Assembly: GCA_030770535.1 (NCBI GenBank)
Contig: JASVEC010000034.1
Span: 124,001 to 188,000, forward strand
Origin: Batkoa obscura
Lineage: Eukaryota; Entomophthoromycota; Entomophthoromycetes; Entomophthorales; Batkoaceae
Length of the DNA: 64,000 nucleotides
Direction of reading: 5' to 3'
A program made the position numbers and the translations under genes. Positions 11,585 through 22,519 of this stretch are shown piece after piece. Below the pieces are notes generated by a model that did not search any database, was not told the origin of the DNA, and saw nothing but the letters and a program-made list of their open reading frames with translations. Positions within the stretch are counted from its first letter, which is position 1, and each line of letters begins with the position of its first letter.

Positions 11585-12520
11585 CTAAACAGTAACCTCT
11601 ACCTCAACTGGATAATGATCCGATACCTTAAGCGCAAATTCTTTATCCAATTTAAAAGCATCATCAAACCTGTACGCTTTAGCATTAGAAAAGAGCCCCT
11701 TTTGACTGGTTGGGACGATGATTCTATCCAATGCACAATGGTTATCATTGACGGTAGTGTCATGATCATTTTCAATAAGCCAATGGAACTGTTCTCCATT
11801 AAATAAGGCTAACTGACCCAATCTCTTTTTGCTAATAAAGCTGGAGCCTGCGTTTAAGTCGCCTAATAAAATAGGCCCAATAACAGTATGGTTCACTTGC
11901 CCTTCTTCCATTGCAATGTCGCCCTGTTGTTGATGGCTATTTGTCATGCTGGGACACAAGCATGAAAATATAAAGTTTAATACCTTCTTAAACAAGCCTT
12001 CTTCTTGTTTAGATGGTGATGAGTTATCGCGGGGCTTTGGTTGTATACTCAGTTGTTCAAAAGGGGCTACCAAAGCATCCAATTCATTTTGTACCTCACT
12101 TGGCTTGACATGGATGCCTAATAATAAGATGCTTTTAAACATATCCTTTTTTAGCTGGAGTCGTAAGATAAATGGATCCCTTTCAAATAGGTCTTGGGTA
12201 TCTATAAACACTTCGCTTTGTAGTAAAGTGAATAGATCTTTTTTGTACAAGTAAATATACTTCTCTTTGTGCACATTGCGACCCAAATTGACGCTGATGC
12301 TACCCTCGTATTTATTTTTTAAAAGTTCAAGTAATAGAGCTAAGATTTTACTACCATCCATGCTCTTGGCATCTGACTCTCTTACCTCTTGTAAGAAAAT
12401 AACATCATAGCGGTTTAAAATTTCTATTATGATGTCTCTTATCTGCTTATCGTCAACTAGCTTTTTAATACTAAATGATCTTATATTAAATGATGCTATT
12501 ACTACTTTGTTGTTTCTCAT
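11585..12520 (-). CDS. DNase I-family endonuclease, predicted intracellular
   Basis: A 311-residue protein matching the animal DNase I fold of the endonuclease/exonuclease/phosphatase superfamily, which nicks double-stranded DNA with Ca/Mg. Visible catalytic positions: FN (11-12), E45 in FLQEVRES, E86 in HKEKYIYLY, H137 in GIHVKPSE, D221/N223 in LLGDLNAGSS, D265 in HCALDRIIVP and the terminal D301/H302 in VSDHYPVEV. NDHDTTVNDNHCALDRI (251-267) is the DNase I-specific signature rather than that of an inositol phosphatase or AP endonuclease. Unlike secreted animal DNases it begins directly at the first strand with no signal peptide. It has an extra loop of about 50 residues (161-211), partly low-complexity, with a hydrophobic Cys pair (LNFIFSCLCP). 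Divergent from the small secreted gene at 12701, with 180 bp between them. Confidence 0.85.
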   Translation of the reverse strand: MRNNKVVIASFNIRSFSIKKLVDDKQIRDIIIEILNRYDVIFLQEVRESDAKSMDGSKILALLLELLKNKYEGSISVNLGRNVHKEKYIYLYKKDLFTLLQSEVFIDTQDLFERDPFILRLQLKKDMFKSILLLGIHVKPSEVQNELDALVAPFEQLSIQPKPRDNSSPSKQEEGLFKKVLNFIFSCLCPSMTNSHQQQGDIAMEEGQVNHTVIGPILLGDLNAGSSFISKKRLGQLALFNGEQFHWLIENDHDTTVNDNHCALDRIIVPTSQKGLFSNAKAYRFDDAFKLDKEFALKVSDHYPVEVEVTV

Positions 12521-12700
12521 AATTTTTATTAAACCCTAAATTCGTTATTTCTTTTAATTTTTTTTATAAACCAATAAAATAAATTGAGGATCAATTTTTT
12601 CTATCACACTTCAATTAACCAAAATAAGGCAAACAAGATTATAAAAATAGTATATAAACAAAATTTTGGTATTATTTTATTGTTTTATATTGTAATTGCT

Positions 12701-12925
12701 ATGAAATTCATATTGTTTTTATTCTTTGTAACTTATAATTTATCCTTACCATCCAATAATCATCCAACCCACAGCAATAACATTGAAATGCTATATCGAA
12801 TAACAGGAACTGAACCAGTATATGAAAGCATACAAGGAGATAATGATATAGCCAACGAGCTAGATGTAGTAGACGTTTATGATTATTACGTCCATGATGA
12901 GCCACAATATAAGTTTGTAAACTAG
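12701..12925 (+). CDS. Small secreted protein (74 aa), unknown
   Basis: Not recognised. The protein starts with a signal peptide (MKFILFLFFVTYNLSLP), then a short acidic polar segment containing VVDVYDYYVHDEPQYKF. It has no cysteines, so it is not a typical disulphide-rich effector. I start at the ATG at 12701; the frame is open upstream only through a TTG codon, and the in-frame extension would hide the signal peptide. A TATATAAAC box lies about 50 bp upstream. It is divergent from the DNase I-like gene and convergent with the YPP1 gene, 86 bp from the latter's stop. Confidence 0.55.
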   Translation: MKFILFLFFVTYNLSLPSNNHPTHSNNIEMLYRITGTEPVYESIQGDNDIANELDVVDVYDYYVHDEPQYKFVN

Positions 12926-13011
12926 TACATTTTAATAAAACTTAATCTCTTTAAACTATTTTATAAATGTTTATTATATTAATTTAAAAACCCTATCAAT
13001 CAATTAGCATA

Positions 13012-16000
13012 CTAACTTAAATTCCTCAACGACCAAAGTATATGGAATGGCCTTACTGGTGCTGACAGATTAAGATCAAGTGCATATACCATACAAGAAT
13101 TTGCTTTCTTAAGCAATTTCGATTCCCTATGGGTCCTACCTAATAAAAACCTACACAAATTAAAACAAACATATAACTGAAAATAAATTAGTAAATACCA
13201 TCCTAATGCTGATGACCAGCCTGGGCCATCAGTAACGGATCTTAAACAAGATTCTGCCATATCTAACTTATTTAACTCAAGGTAGCATTGTCCTAAATAA
13301 GTCAATGCTTCCGTATGAGCTGCATCCAAAATCGTAGCTCGATTCAGGCATGTAATTGCATTCTCATACTGTTTTTGAGCTAAAAAGATTTTACCATACT
13401 AATCATAAATTAATGTTATAAAAGTAAACTAAAATGAAGTTACTTGGCTCCAAATATCAGCTGAAGAAGGATCAATGGATTCTGCTTCTTCACAAGCAAG
13501 TTTAGCATCCTTATATCTTCCTAATTTATAATATGCTTGGGAAGAATGGAGCCACAATGAAACCAAAACCTGGACCCCTCTTTTTCTACGTGATAAAAGG
13601 CGTGGCAAAGAGCGCGTAGAAATATGCATTGAATAGGGTGAAGAAAGCGATGCTAAAGTAGAACTAGCATATCCTCTAGACTGACCAGAATATGGGCCTT
13701 TGGTCCCAGATTGTATAGTACCTATAATAATAAATCAAATCGCCTTCAATAATAAGAGACTTACCATATTCTTTAGATGAATAATTGCCAGCGATAGAAG
13801 CTGGTCTCTGTGCTGAATTCAATTCCTGTACTCTAGATCTAGGAAAGGTAGAATTATTCAATTTAGATCCAGACAAAGATTCATCGAAATTTTTATTTTT
13901 AGACATTTGATTCCCTTCTTTTGCTTCTGAAGAACCGTATACCTTAGCATACAGCGTAAACAAGGAACCGTGGTGATTTATAGCAATTTTTGTGCCTAAA
14001 GCTGCTTCCTGCAAACAATTGTAAGTTAATTTCAATGACAATAAATCCTCGCCATCTAAATTGGTTGTTAATAAACCAAGCAACTCTTCCCCTTCTTGCT
14101 CCGTATCTTCTTTTTCTGGGTCTACCTCTCTTTCAGCTTCTCTCATAGCCACTTCGCAGATGCTTAAAGCCTGATCAAACTGTTTCTGACAACTCATCAA
14201 CAGCACTAATAGGTGCCAAGCTGGCGTGTAGCTCGAATAAAGTTCCAAACTTTGTTTTACAGATTGTATAGCCTCTTCAATAGCTCTTCCTTCGGCTTGT
14301 TGTAAGCCTAAGAAAAAGTGAGCCTCCCAATTATCTGAATCCATCTTTATTGCTTTTTCTAACGCGGATAAAGATTGGATATGGAATTGGGTACGTGTAG
14401 CGTGATTATCAGCTAAATAATTTCGTTAGCTTATTATTTAATTCGTTTCGACTATTTTTCTACCTTTCATACTGAGGTATCCCTTTGCTACTCCCAAATG
14501 CTGATAGGCACGTGATAAAAGAGCAAGGTGATGATTGGGTCTCGTTTCACAATGTTCGATAGCCATTTCTGCTAACTTGATCGCCAACTCATAATCATCA
14601 AACTCTTGAATATGTAACTTTGCTGAGATCAAATAAGTTTCAATAACCTGGGCTAAGAGTTCTTTATCCTCTGGTGGTAAAGATCTTCGAAACTCTAACT
14701 CAGCAGAATCTAAAGTAAACTCAGAAAAGGAATCTTTTTCTTGTGTTGGTCCCAAGATACAGCTTTCTTTGACCTCGATTGATTTTTCTACAAGTTGAAC
14801 ATACGAGTCTAAAGCTAATTTAGCCTCTTCATATTCTCCTAAGGCTATTAAAGCAGTGGCTAAATGCCTTAACACACGTGGTGATTGATAAGTGAATTTT
14901 GCTACTCTATATAAGCTATCAACTAAGTTCTGGGTATCAATCGCTCTGCTATTTTTCATTAAGCTCCAATTCATCATCATCTGATCTGCCATATCTAAAG
15001 CATAAGGATTAATAGATCCAGCAGTTGGGAACGATGATAGTTGGTATATATAGCCTTCATAACGCGTTTGAACGTTGCTTAACTCATCCCTGAATGCAGC
15101 TGGGGTATAAACACTCATTAAAGAGTTGGGGCTAAAAGATTAGAAATGAGATTAGAAATAAAAAGTCAATTACCCTTCTGGCGGGTTGGCGGTATAGCTT
15201 GAATAGCATGGGATGTGCTCACCACGTTGGTAGGTTTGAGTGAGCACTAATATATAATATCTGAGTAACAAACGTTGACGATGCGGGCGGAAGATTTTAT
15301 TCCAACCATTGCTTTCAGAAAAATAAAACCTAAACACATTGATTGCCGTTTGGTACTCTCTATGTTAAATATTAATTAATGATATATTGTTAAAATTGTT
15401 TCTTACTCTAATCTCAATGCAATCAAAGAGTGACGATAAAACACGTTTTCAATTGTTTTTTGGAACTCGGGTTTAATCTTATCAGACAAATCTCCAGAAT
15501 AATTTTTTAGGATAGTTAATCCTTTTTGATAATATTCAGATGCTTCCTTAAACTCATTTTTTAACTCAAAGCACATAGCTAACAAAATTAATCTTTAACT
15601 CCATAGTAACAGTAAATCATTACCCATGATATTCAAAGCTTGGATATAAAGTACGCAATGATAGCCTTCTAACGAAACATCTCCACTTAACGATAGCTCT
15701 TGAAGAACTTTTTCTGCCTCGCTATATTCTCCACATCCAAAATAAGCTTTTGATTTTATTATATTTGCTTGCTGAACATTAAATATTAGTTTTTTTTATT
15801 ATGAATCAAAATATTTGGATACTTCAATTATACTTTTGCTTTTTTCTATATCAGTTGATAGCTGACTGCAGCTTCTGATCGCAATATCTGCATTATCGAT
15901 TATCAGATTAATAGCGTTCATCGTAGTACTATCCTTTGGTATCAATATATGATTTGGATGATCCAACGCATGCTTTGATGGATCAAAATCGTCTGTTACC

Positions 16001-16229
16001 TGGTATAGAGAATGCTCAGAGAGGATCAAGTGTTGTAAAGCTTTTTTGAATGTAAACGTTAGCTTTAATTGTTTTGATTCTTATGTTTTGAGTATGTTTA
16101 ATTAAAAGTACCTGCTCCTTGACTCTCATGCTTTTTGTACTTTCTTGCTAGTTCTGGCAGTTCTGCCCAAGAGCCTAATAACCTGGTTCTTTCTATATCT
16201 TTTTCTAGTGACTTGGCGCGACTTGACAT
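13012..16229 (-). CDS. YPP1: YPP1/TTC7-like TPR protein (PI4-kinase scaffold), 10 exons
   Basis: A spliced gene of about 924 residues. Exons as I read them: 16229-16112, 16040-15823, 15771-15624, 15578-15407, 15359-15175, 15132-14464, 14412-13765, 13721-13444, 13398-13199, 13150-13012. All introns are GT-AG, phases agree, and several have a CTAAC or CTAAT branch site. The product is a helical TPR protein; clear repeats are NWEAHFFLGLQQAEGR, PAWHLLVLLMSCQKQFDQAL and AHTEALTYLGQCYLELNKL. The C-terminal GWFLLGRTHRE block with a final VRPFHIL segment fits fungal YPP1 (TTC7), which with Efr3 anchors the PI4-kinase Stt4 at the plasma membrane. Length is near the family norm (roughly 800-1,100). The family name rests on the repeat layout and C-terminus; another TPR family is the main alternative. 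Confidence 0.78.
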
Positions 16230-16684
16230 GATAAAATAATATTGTGGCTCAAAGTTCGATGTGTTAAGTAGGGTTATATTATTGGATAGAAAATAGTTGG
16301 AATTAATTGGGTTAAGTCAAATGGTGTTGACTAGTTATTTTTGCAGAAATTATAGTAATTTCATTACTGTTTTGCTATCTTTTGTGAAATAGAATAGGCT
16401 GGTGACATTTAGTTCTTGTTATACTTAAAAGGCTTTAATAATTTTTTGATATTATAGGTAAAGACCAAATTGAAAGGGAGTATTCCCCAGAATTATGTAA
16501 ACAAAAAAACGCCTACATAAAACACTACCACTGATAAAATTAAGAAGTCGAATTTAAAATTTTAACTTTAAGCTTATAACTGTAGGCTCATAGATAAACC
16601 AAAAAACTAAACATAAGAAACAAAATAATAACACTTGAAAATTACACTACTTTATATAGAAAAAACAAAATAATTTCAATTGTA
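16230..16684. other. Intergenic region
   Basis: About 450 bp between the YPP1 start and the 3' end of the next small gene. It should hold the YPP1 promoter and the terminator of the upstream gene. No specific element is recognised. Confidence 0.5.
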
Positions 16685-16906
16685 TTATTGATAGCATCGA
16701 TATTGACATTCTTTTTTATGATCCTTGTGATGAAGTCTCAGCTTCTCGAACTCAAACTTGGCATTGGGTGGTATTTCTCCTGGATATTTATTAACAAATG
16801 GTTTACTTGATGTTGATGGGACTTGGTTATCACCCTTGAAAAGTTCATCTAAAATAGAAAAAGATGATACTGAAGTTAGTAACACTAAAAGAAGGGATCG
16901 AAACAT
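16685..16906 (-). CDS. Small secreted protein (73 aa), unknown
   Basis: Not recognised. From the ATG at 16906 it encodes a hydrophobic signal peptide (MFRSLLLVLLTSVSSFS), a Pro/Ser-rich linker and a basic His/Lys-rich tail ending CQYRCYQ with two cysteines. The frame extends a little upstream only through a GTG codon. It is divergent from GUF1, with about 220 bp between the start codons. Real expression is likely but unproven. Confidence 0.5.
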   Translation of the reverse strand: MFRSLLLVLLTSVSSFSILDELFKGDNQVPSTSSKPFVNKYPGEIPPNAKFEFEKLRLHHKDHKKECQYRCYQ

Positions 16907-17125
16907 TAAAGCTAAATCGAAAAATAAAGGCACAATAATCCTTCAATCCTTTTTATTTAGTCTTTACTTTATCAGCATGTTGTCAAACTAAATTGAGTTA
17001 ATTTATTTATTGGTTTCAATTTCTTAAAGTTTAATTGGTCTCTAAAATCGGCTAACAATTTGTTGAGTTTAGTTTCACGTGACCTTGTTTAATTTTGATC
17101 TTGATTTTTAGAATATTTTAATGGA

Positions 17126-19575
17126 ATGTTTAAAATAAATAATATAAGATTACGAGCTGGAACAAATTTGCAGTTTAGGGCGCAGACTGTTTATCGAGGA
17201 GTAATAAAACAATCTAGATAATTATTAAATAGTAATAAATTAGTTAGTTTCATCAACATCGAAGGTTATATAACGAAAATGAGTTAGCCAATTTTCCTCC
17301 AGAAAAGATTAGAAACTTTTCGATTATTGCTCACATAGGTAAAAAGTTTGAACTCAATGATATCTTTATAATAAGCTTTATTAGATCATGGGAAATCCAC
17401 TTTAGCGGATAGATTGTTAGAGCTGACAGGTAACAATTAACAATTGAAACTATTGCAAAAGATTAACATAAAAAGGTACTATAAACCCAAGAGCCAATAA
17501 TAAGCAAGTATTAGATAAGTTAAAAGTAGAAAGGGATAGGGGGATCACTGTTAAAGCACAAGTAGGTTTAGAAATGTAAAAATTTAGAGACATTAATCTT
17601 TTTTACAGACTGTATCTATGTTTTATAATCATAATGGTGAAAAATATTTATTAAACTTAATTGATACACCGGTATAATCTTTAATCATACTTAAATCATA
17701 ATTCTGAAACTAGTCTAGGGTCATGTAGATTTCAGTTATGAAGTATCACGCTCATTAGCAGCTTGTCAAGGAACATTATTATTGGTGGACGCCTGCCAAG
17801 GGATACAAAGTCAAACAGTATCTAACTTTTATTTAGCTTTTGGACTAGGGCTTAAAATATTGCCTGTAATCAACAAAATTGATTTACCTTCAGCAAGGAT
17901 TGAATCAGTACAAGAAGAAATAAAGACAGCATTTGAAATAGAGGAGGATGTGTTGAATATAAGTGCTAAAAGTGGAAAGAATTTAGAAGGTCTGCTGCCC
18001 AAGATTATTGATCAAATACCTCCCCCAGTAGGCGACCGCACAGGCCCTTTAAAAGCGTTGTTATTTGATTCATGGTATGATAACTATGTCGGAGTCATTT
18101 GTTTAGTCAATATATTGAGCGGTCAATTAAATAAAGGAGATAAAGTGATCACTTTATCGAATGGTTTGAAATATGAGGCATTAGAGTTAGGTATTTTAAA
18201 CCCAGAAAAAAAAGGGTGTAAAAGCTTATATCCTGGTCAGGTTGGGTATGTGGTGTTAGGCATGAAAACACCAAAGGATGCGTTGATAGGAGATACCATT
18301 TATTTATCTAAGGACCCAGCACCTGAGCCTTTACCTGGGTTTGCAAGGAGTAATCCGATGGTTTATGCAGGTGTATTTCCAATCAGTAACCAAGAATTTG
18401 GACAGTTGGAAGAAGCAATAGATAGATTGACTTTAAATGATGCTAGTGTAAGTATTAATAAAGAAACTAGTTTAGCCTTAGGCCAAGGATGGCGATTAGG
18501 ATTTTTAGGTACCTTACATTTGGATGTTTTTAGACAAAGATTGGAACAAGAGTTTTCATCAAACGTTATTATAACCCAACCTTCTGTACCATATAAAATA
18601 GTTTATAAAGATGGTAAAGAAGTAGTAATTAGAACACCATCTGATTTTCCAGATCCTCATGAATTGAGCACCAAAGTAGATATATTGATGGAACCTATGG
18701 TTAAAGCTACTTTTATCTTCCCATCTAAGTTTTTGGGACCTGTGTTGGAGTTATGTATGGTAAGATGAGCCAATTAGTTATTTTATTGTCCATTTTGTTA
18801 ATTCAATTATAAAGAGTTACCGTGGAGACAATTCAGATCCTACATTTTTAGATTCTCAACGAGTGATGCTTAGATGTGATTTACCTTTAGCTGAAATTGT
18901 GACTGATTTTTATGATGATTTAAAGTCATTAACTTCTGGTTATGCAAGGTAAATATCATCATGATATATCCAATTAGATTAACAAAGTTTAGTTTCGATT
19001 ATGAAGAGAGTGGCTATAAAAAATCAGACCTATCAAAGGTATTCACTACTTGACTGTGTTAATATTGTTTTATCATTTTAGATGAGCGTATTGTTAAATT
19101 CCCAGCCTGTAGATGTACTCACTACAGTATTGCATAGATCTAGGGTTGCAAAGGTCGGAAGAGATTTATGTAAAAGATTGAAGGATGTGATAGAAAGGTA
19201 TAGGTATAAATTTATCATTAGTACATTCTTACAACTTATAAATTAGACAATTATTTGAAGTTACTATCCAGGCAGCTATAGGTAAAAAAATCATATCAAG
19301 AGAAAGGTAAATTTATAGATTAGTTTCAACATTAATGTCTTAATATACATTTTTAGTATTCCAGCAATGCGTAAAAACGTAACGGCCAAATGTGTAAGAT
19401 TATTATAATATGTTCTCATTGTTTAAGCTAATTATTATCTTAGTATGGTGGTGATGTATCACGAAAAATGAAATTATTGGCTAAACAGAAGGAAGGTAAA
19501 AAGAAATTAAAAATGATAGGTAATGTACAGGTCCCTCATGAAGCTTTCTTTTCGCTTTTGGAGAAAAAATCATAG
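17126..19575 (+). CDS. GUF1: GUF1, mitochondrial elongation factor 4 (LepA), 12 exons
   Basis: Spliced product of about 641 residues, matching yeast Guf1 in length. Exons: 17126-17200, 17248-17338, 17385-17429, 17476-17561, 17609-17671, 17719-18759, 18815-18948, 18993-19038, 19082-19197, 19247-19306, 19357-19393, 19444-19575. The first 34 residues are Arg-rich and acid-free, as in a mitochondrial presequence. GTPase motifs: HIDHGKST (54-61), DTPGHVDFS, NKIDLP and SAKSG. Further on are the EF4-type stretches [17 protein letters not shown] and [11 protein letters not shown], and the EF4-specific C-terminus [20 protein letters not shown]. The protein acts on mitochondrial ribosomes as a translocation-reversing, fidelity-type factor. 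The G-domain is spread over six tiny exons, and every junction keeps phase. Convergent with the M64 peptidase gene. Confidence 0.96.
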
Positions 19576-19841
19576 ACAATTATAGACTAAAAATTGATAC
19601 TGTATGATTATTAATAGAAATACTTTATTTTTTATGGTTCTGGCCATTATCCATCATATATTACTTTGTCATTTTTGAATAAAGTGTTACTTATAATAGA
19701 ATCCTTTTAACTTATGAGAAATGCTTTTATTTTTATAAATTGGCCAAAGATATAATAATAATTATAGAAATTTATTTTTGAGTTGATAGATATAAATATA
19801 AACTAAAGAATATATAAATTGAAAACATATTATTAGTAAGG

Positions 19842-21605
19842 TCAAATGATAACAGTAGCAAAATCAACCGTATAGCCTTCTGAATCCTTTCGAATTTCCT
19901 TCGACTTAAACTCCACTTTAACTGTCCAATTTCCTTTGTGGGGATGATAAATCTCGAAAGTATTATGATAATAGAACTGATATCTACTATTATGGTACCA
20001 TGACACAGTAAGAGCTTCTCCAGGTATTCTAGAAGAATACTCACGGAATTCACCAAGCCTAAGCGTTGATAAATACAAAATTTTATTCTTATATTCTAAA
20101 GAATCGATAAGAGATATCCGTTTGAGGAACTGTAGCCACATACCTTCTTTACAAACATTGCAGAATGAAGAACTGGTCATATTTCTCATAAGACATCTGG
20201 CATTTGTAGGGCGATAGGTTTTTTTGCGATCAACATCCCATGTAGGGTAAGCAGAATAGTTATTGTTATCTTCATTAAAATTCTTCTCAGTACCAAATTC
20301 ATGAAGTACAATATTAGCAATCATACGAGGTATATTTTTATTAGTAGAGTTGGTTTTGCTTCTTATGGTTACTGTATGATTTCCAGCTAAAAACCCACGA
20401 TTATCCTTCCATTCATAAAATTCTCGATCATCTGAACCAGTTGTTTTCCATGGAAGTATTTTTCCATCTAGAGTAAACTCTAAACAGTCTTCTTCACCAG
20501 CTGCAGTAACAGAAGCCAGCATATACCAACGTGAATATTTTCCATCCGATGTAAAGTTAAGCGTAACGGACCCTTTACTCAAGTCTCTCCATGGATAAGC
20601 TAACAACCGGTACATTACTTTTTCTTCACGAACTGGACCATTAATCCAATGCTTCCACCCAATATTTTGAATATTTTGAGCCGCATTAACACCATCATAA
20701 ACCCATCCATTATCATATTCTTCTCCAACATCAACAAAATTATGCCCCATTTCATGTCTTAAAACGACAGTACCAGTTCTTGCAGATTTAGTAGAAATAA
20801 CAAACTCACCACCAAGGCCGCCATAAAAATCGTCGTTAGCAATGATACTTGGATAATCACAAGCCTTATCACCGGTCAACTTGCATATTTCTCTAGCAAA
20901 TCCTGCATTCATTGGAATAATACCACGCAGCTGCCCTGCTTCCCTTGTTAATTGAAATGCTGTATCTTTAGGCCCATCATACCCGATCCCAGACTCCTTA
21001 CTATCTACATGGATCGCCCAGATATTGAACAATGGCAGCCAAGATTTAAATGTCACTCCTTCAAACATTTCTTTTGTAAGGCGCTGAATATCATTAAAAA
21101 ATAGCTCTTTTTGCTTTGAAGTGTAGCCATCTCCCATAAAGACTACATCAATACGGTTTTTCGGATCGCCATTATCAATGATTTTACGTACTTCGGGTCC
21201 CAAAGTACTTATTGAGAATGAGAATGGGTAGGCTTTTACTTTAGTTCGCTTTTTGCAAAGAGTAACTACATAGTTGTTAAGCACGCGTTTGTTCTTAGCA
21301 TAGAGCTCTACTATAACTGATTTGTCAGTAAGTTTCATATTTGAACAAGAATCGGCCATTGCTAGCGACGTTATCATTTTTATTTCTTTTGAATCCCCAG
21401 GTTTTAACCCTTTATAGGTAATATCCTCTGCTTCAGTGATTATTGTACACCCCTTCCTTACATCTTGGTCATTATGTAATTTAATATAATGGACTTTTGT
21501 AGACCTAATTTTTATTAAATATTAAATAATCAAGTTCAATAATACTTACAAAATGGAAGCTATTGCTGATAATAATAACAATAAATTAGTAGTAGTAGAT
21601 TTCAT
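19842..21605 (-). CDS. Secreted M64-family (IgA peptidase-like) zinc metallopeptidase, 2 exons
   Basis: Two exons, 21605-21550 and 21504-19842, give about 572 residues. Exon 1 (56 nt) encodes little more than a signal peptide (MKSTTTNLLLLLSAIASIL); the 45-nt intron starts GTAAGT and ends AATTAG. The catalytic region holds VVFMGDGYT, then HEMGHNFVDVGEEYDNG (about 269-285): an HExxH zinc motif with downstream acidic EEY, typical of peptidase family M64. A later RCLMRNMTSSSFCNVC block matches the conserved C-terminal Met/Cys region. The protein is probably an extracellular endopeptidase. Natural substrates of the fungal members are not known, and the IgA label is historical. Without exon 1 the frame would begin at an internal Met (21377) and look non-secreted. 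MITE copy D lies 240 bp upstream. Confidence 0.9.
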
Positions 21606-22519
21606 AACAGTAAGTCAAAATGTTTGAAATCGGGTTGAATTTACAATTTTAATATGATGGGGTGACATCAGCTTTATTGAACTAATAATAAATTAACTGA
21701 CTGTTTTTAACTACTTTGGTAGTTTGGTGAAGTCATCTTTTTAGCAAGTTTTGATCCCATCTGAATTAAAAGTTTGGTTTTAAAAAGGGTATATTTTTAG
21801 GTTAACTAAATTTACTATAGTTTTTTTATTAGATTAATATTCAATATGGGGGATGTATTTTTATGTTTAAGAATTTTACTAGCAACCTTTCCACCTAAAT
21901 AGCGCTTAAAAGATGGAAAAAGTGATGAAGCCCAAAAAAACATTCTCATATCTTATTTTAGACTTTGCCTAATATTTTATTATTTTTGTTTAGTATAAAG
22001 CAATAATTTTGTGTATATTTATAATGTTGATATAAACATTACGTTTTTACAACCATCCTTTTGCTTATCTTGTGTAATTTTAATATACCATAATTATATA
22101 GCTCAAGGTTAATTATAATAGTACACAAATAAACAAAAATCAAATATTCTTTTTTATCTTACGTAATAATGATACATTATTTTAATGATTTAAACAGAAA
22201 CTTTGAAGAGTTAAAGATTTTATACTATCAAAGTTTGTTAAAATTGAGTTTAAATTTACTATGATAAGACTTTTTATTTATAAGGTTATCCAATTTTATA
22301 AGGGGTTTTATCGCTGATAGTAAACTTAAATAAAAAAACAGTTAGCCAATAGTTCGCTTTGTATTTAATGGTATTAAGTGCCTTATAAGATTAATATAAA
22401 ATCTATGAAATTTAAATTGAAGAATATAAATATTATTAGATTGTCTATAAAATCGCTCTTACTTTATTATTATACATAAAGAAATTACATGAGAATTTAA
22501 AGTATAAAAAATTAAACTT
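21606..22519. other. Intergenic region with one MITE
   Basis: Between the M64 peptidase promoter and the 3' end of WOPR gene 2. It holds MITE copy D (21844-21951). No gene is seen. Confidence 0.6.
21844..21951 (+). mobile_element. MITE copy D
   Basis: About 108 bp, forward orientation. The left end ATATGGGGGATG has one extra G. The core CCTAAATAGCGCTTAAAAGATGG is intact and the right end reads ATTCTCATAT. It sits about 240 bp upstream of the M64 peptidase start codon. Confidence 0.82.

Noticed and set aside
11900-12000. Possible 35-nt intron inside the DNase I-like insert
   Set aside because: GTATTAAAC to CCCAG would be only 35 nt, shorter than all other introns here, and would shift the frame.
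12584-12700. N-terminal extension of the small secreted protein
   Set aside because: It begins at TTG and would bury the signal peptide starting at 12701.
16040-16064. Upstream AG at 16063-16064 as the acceptor of YPP1 intron 1
   Set aside because: It breaks the reading frame, and the CTAAC there works better as the branch site for the AG at 16041-16042.
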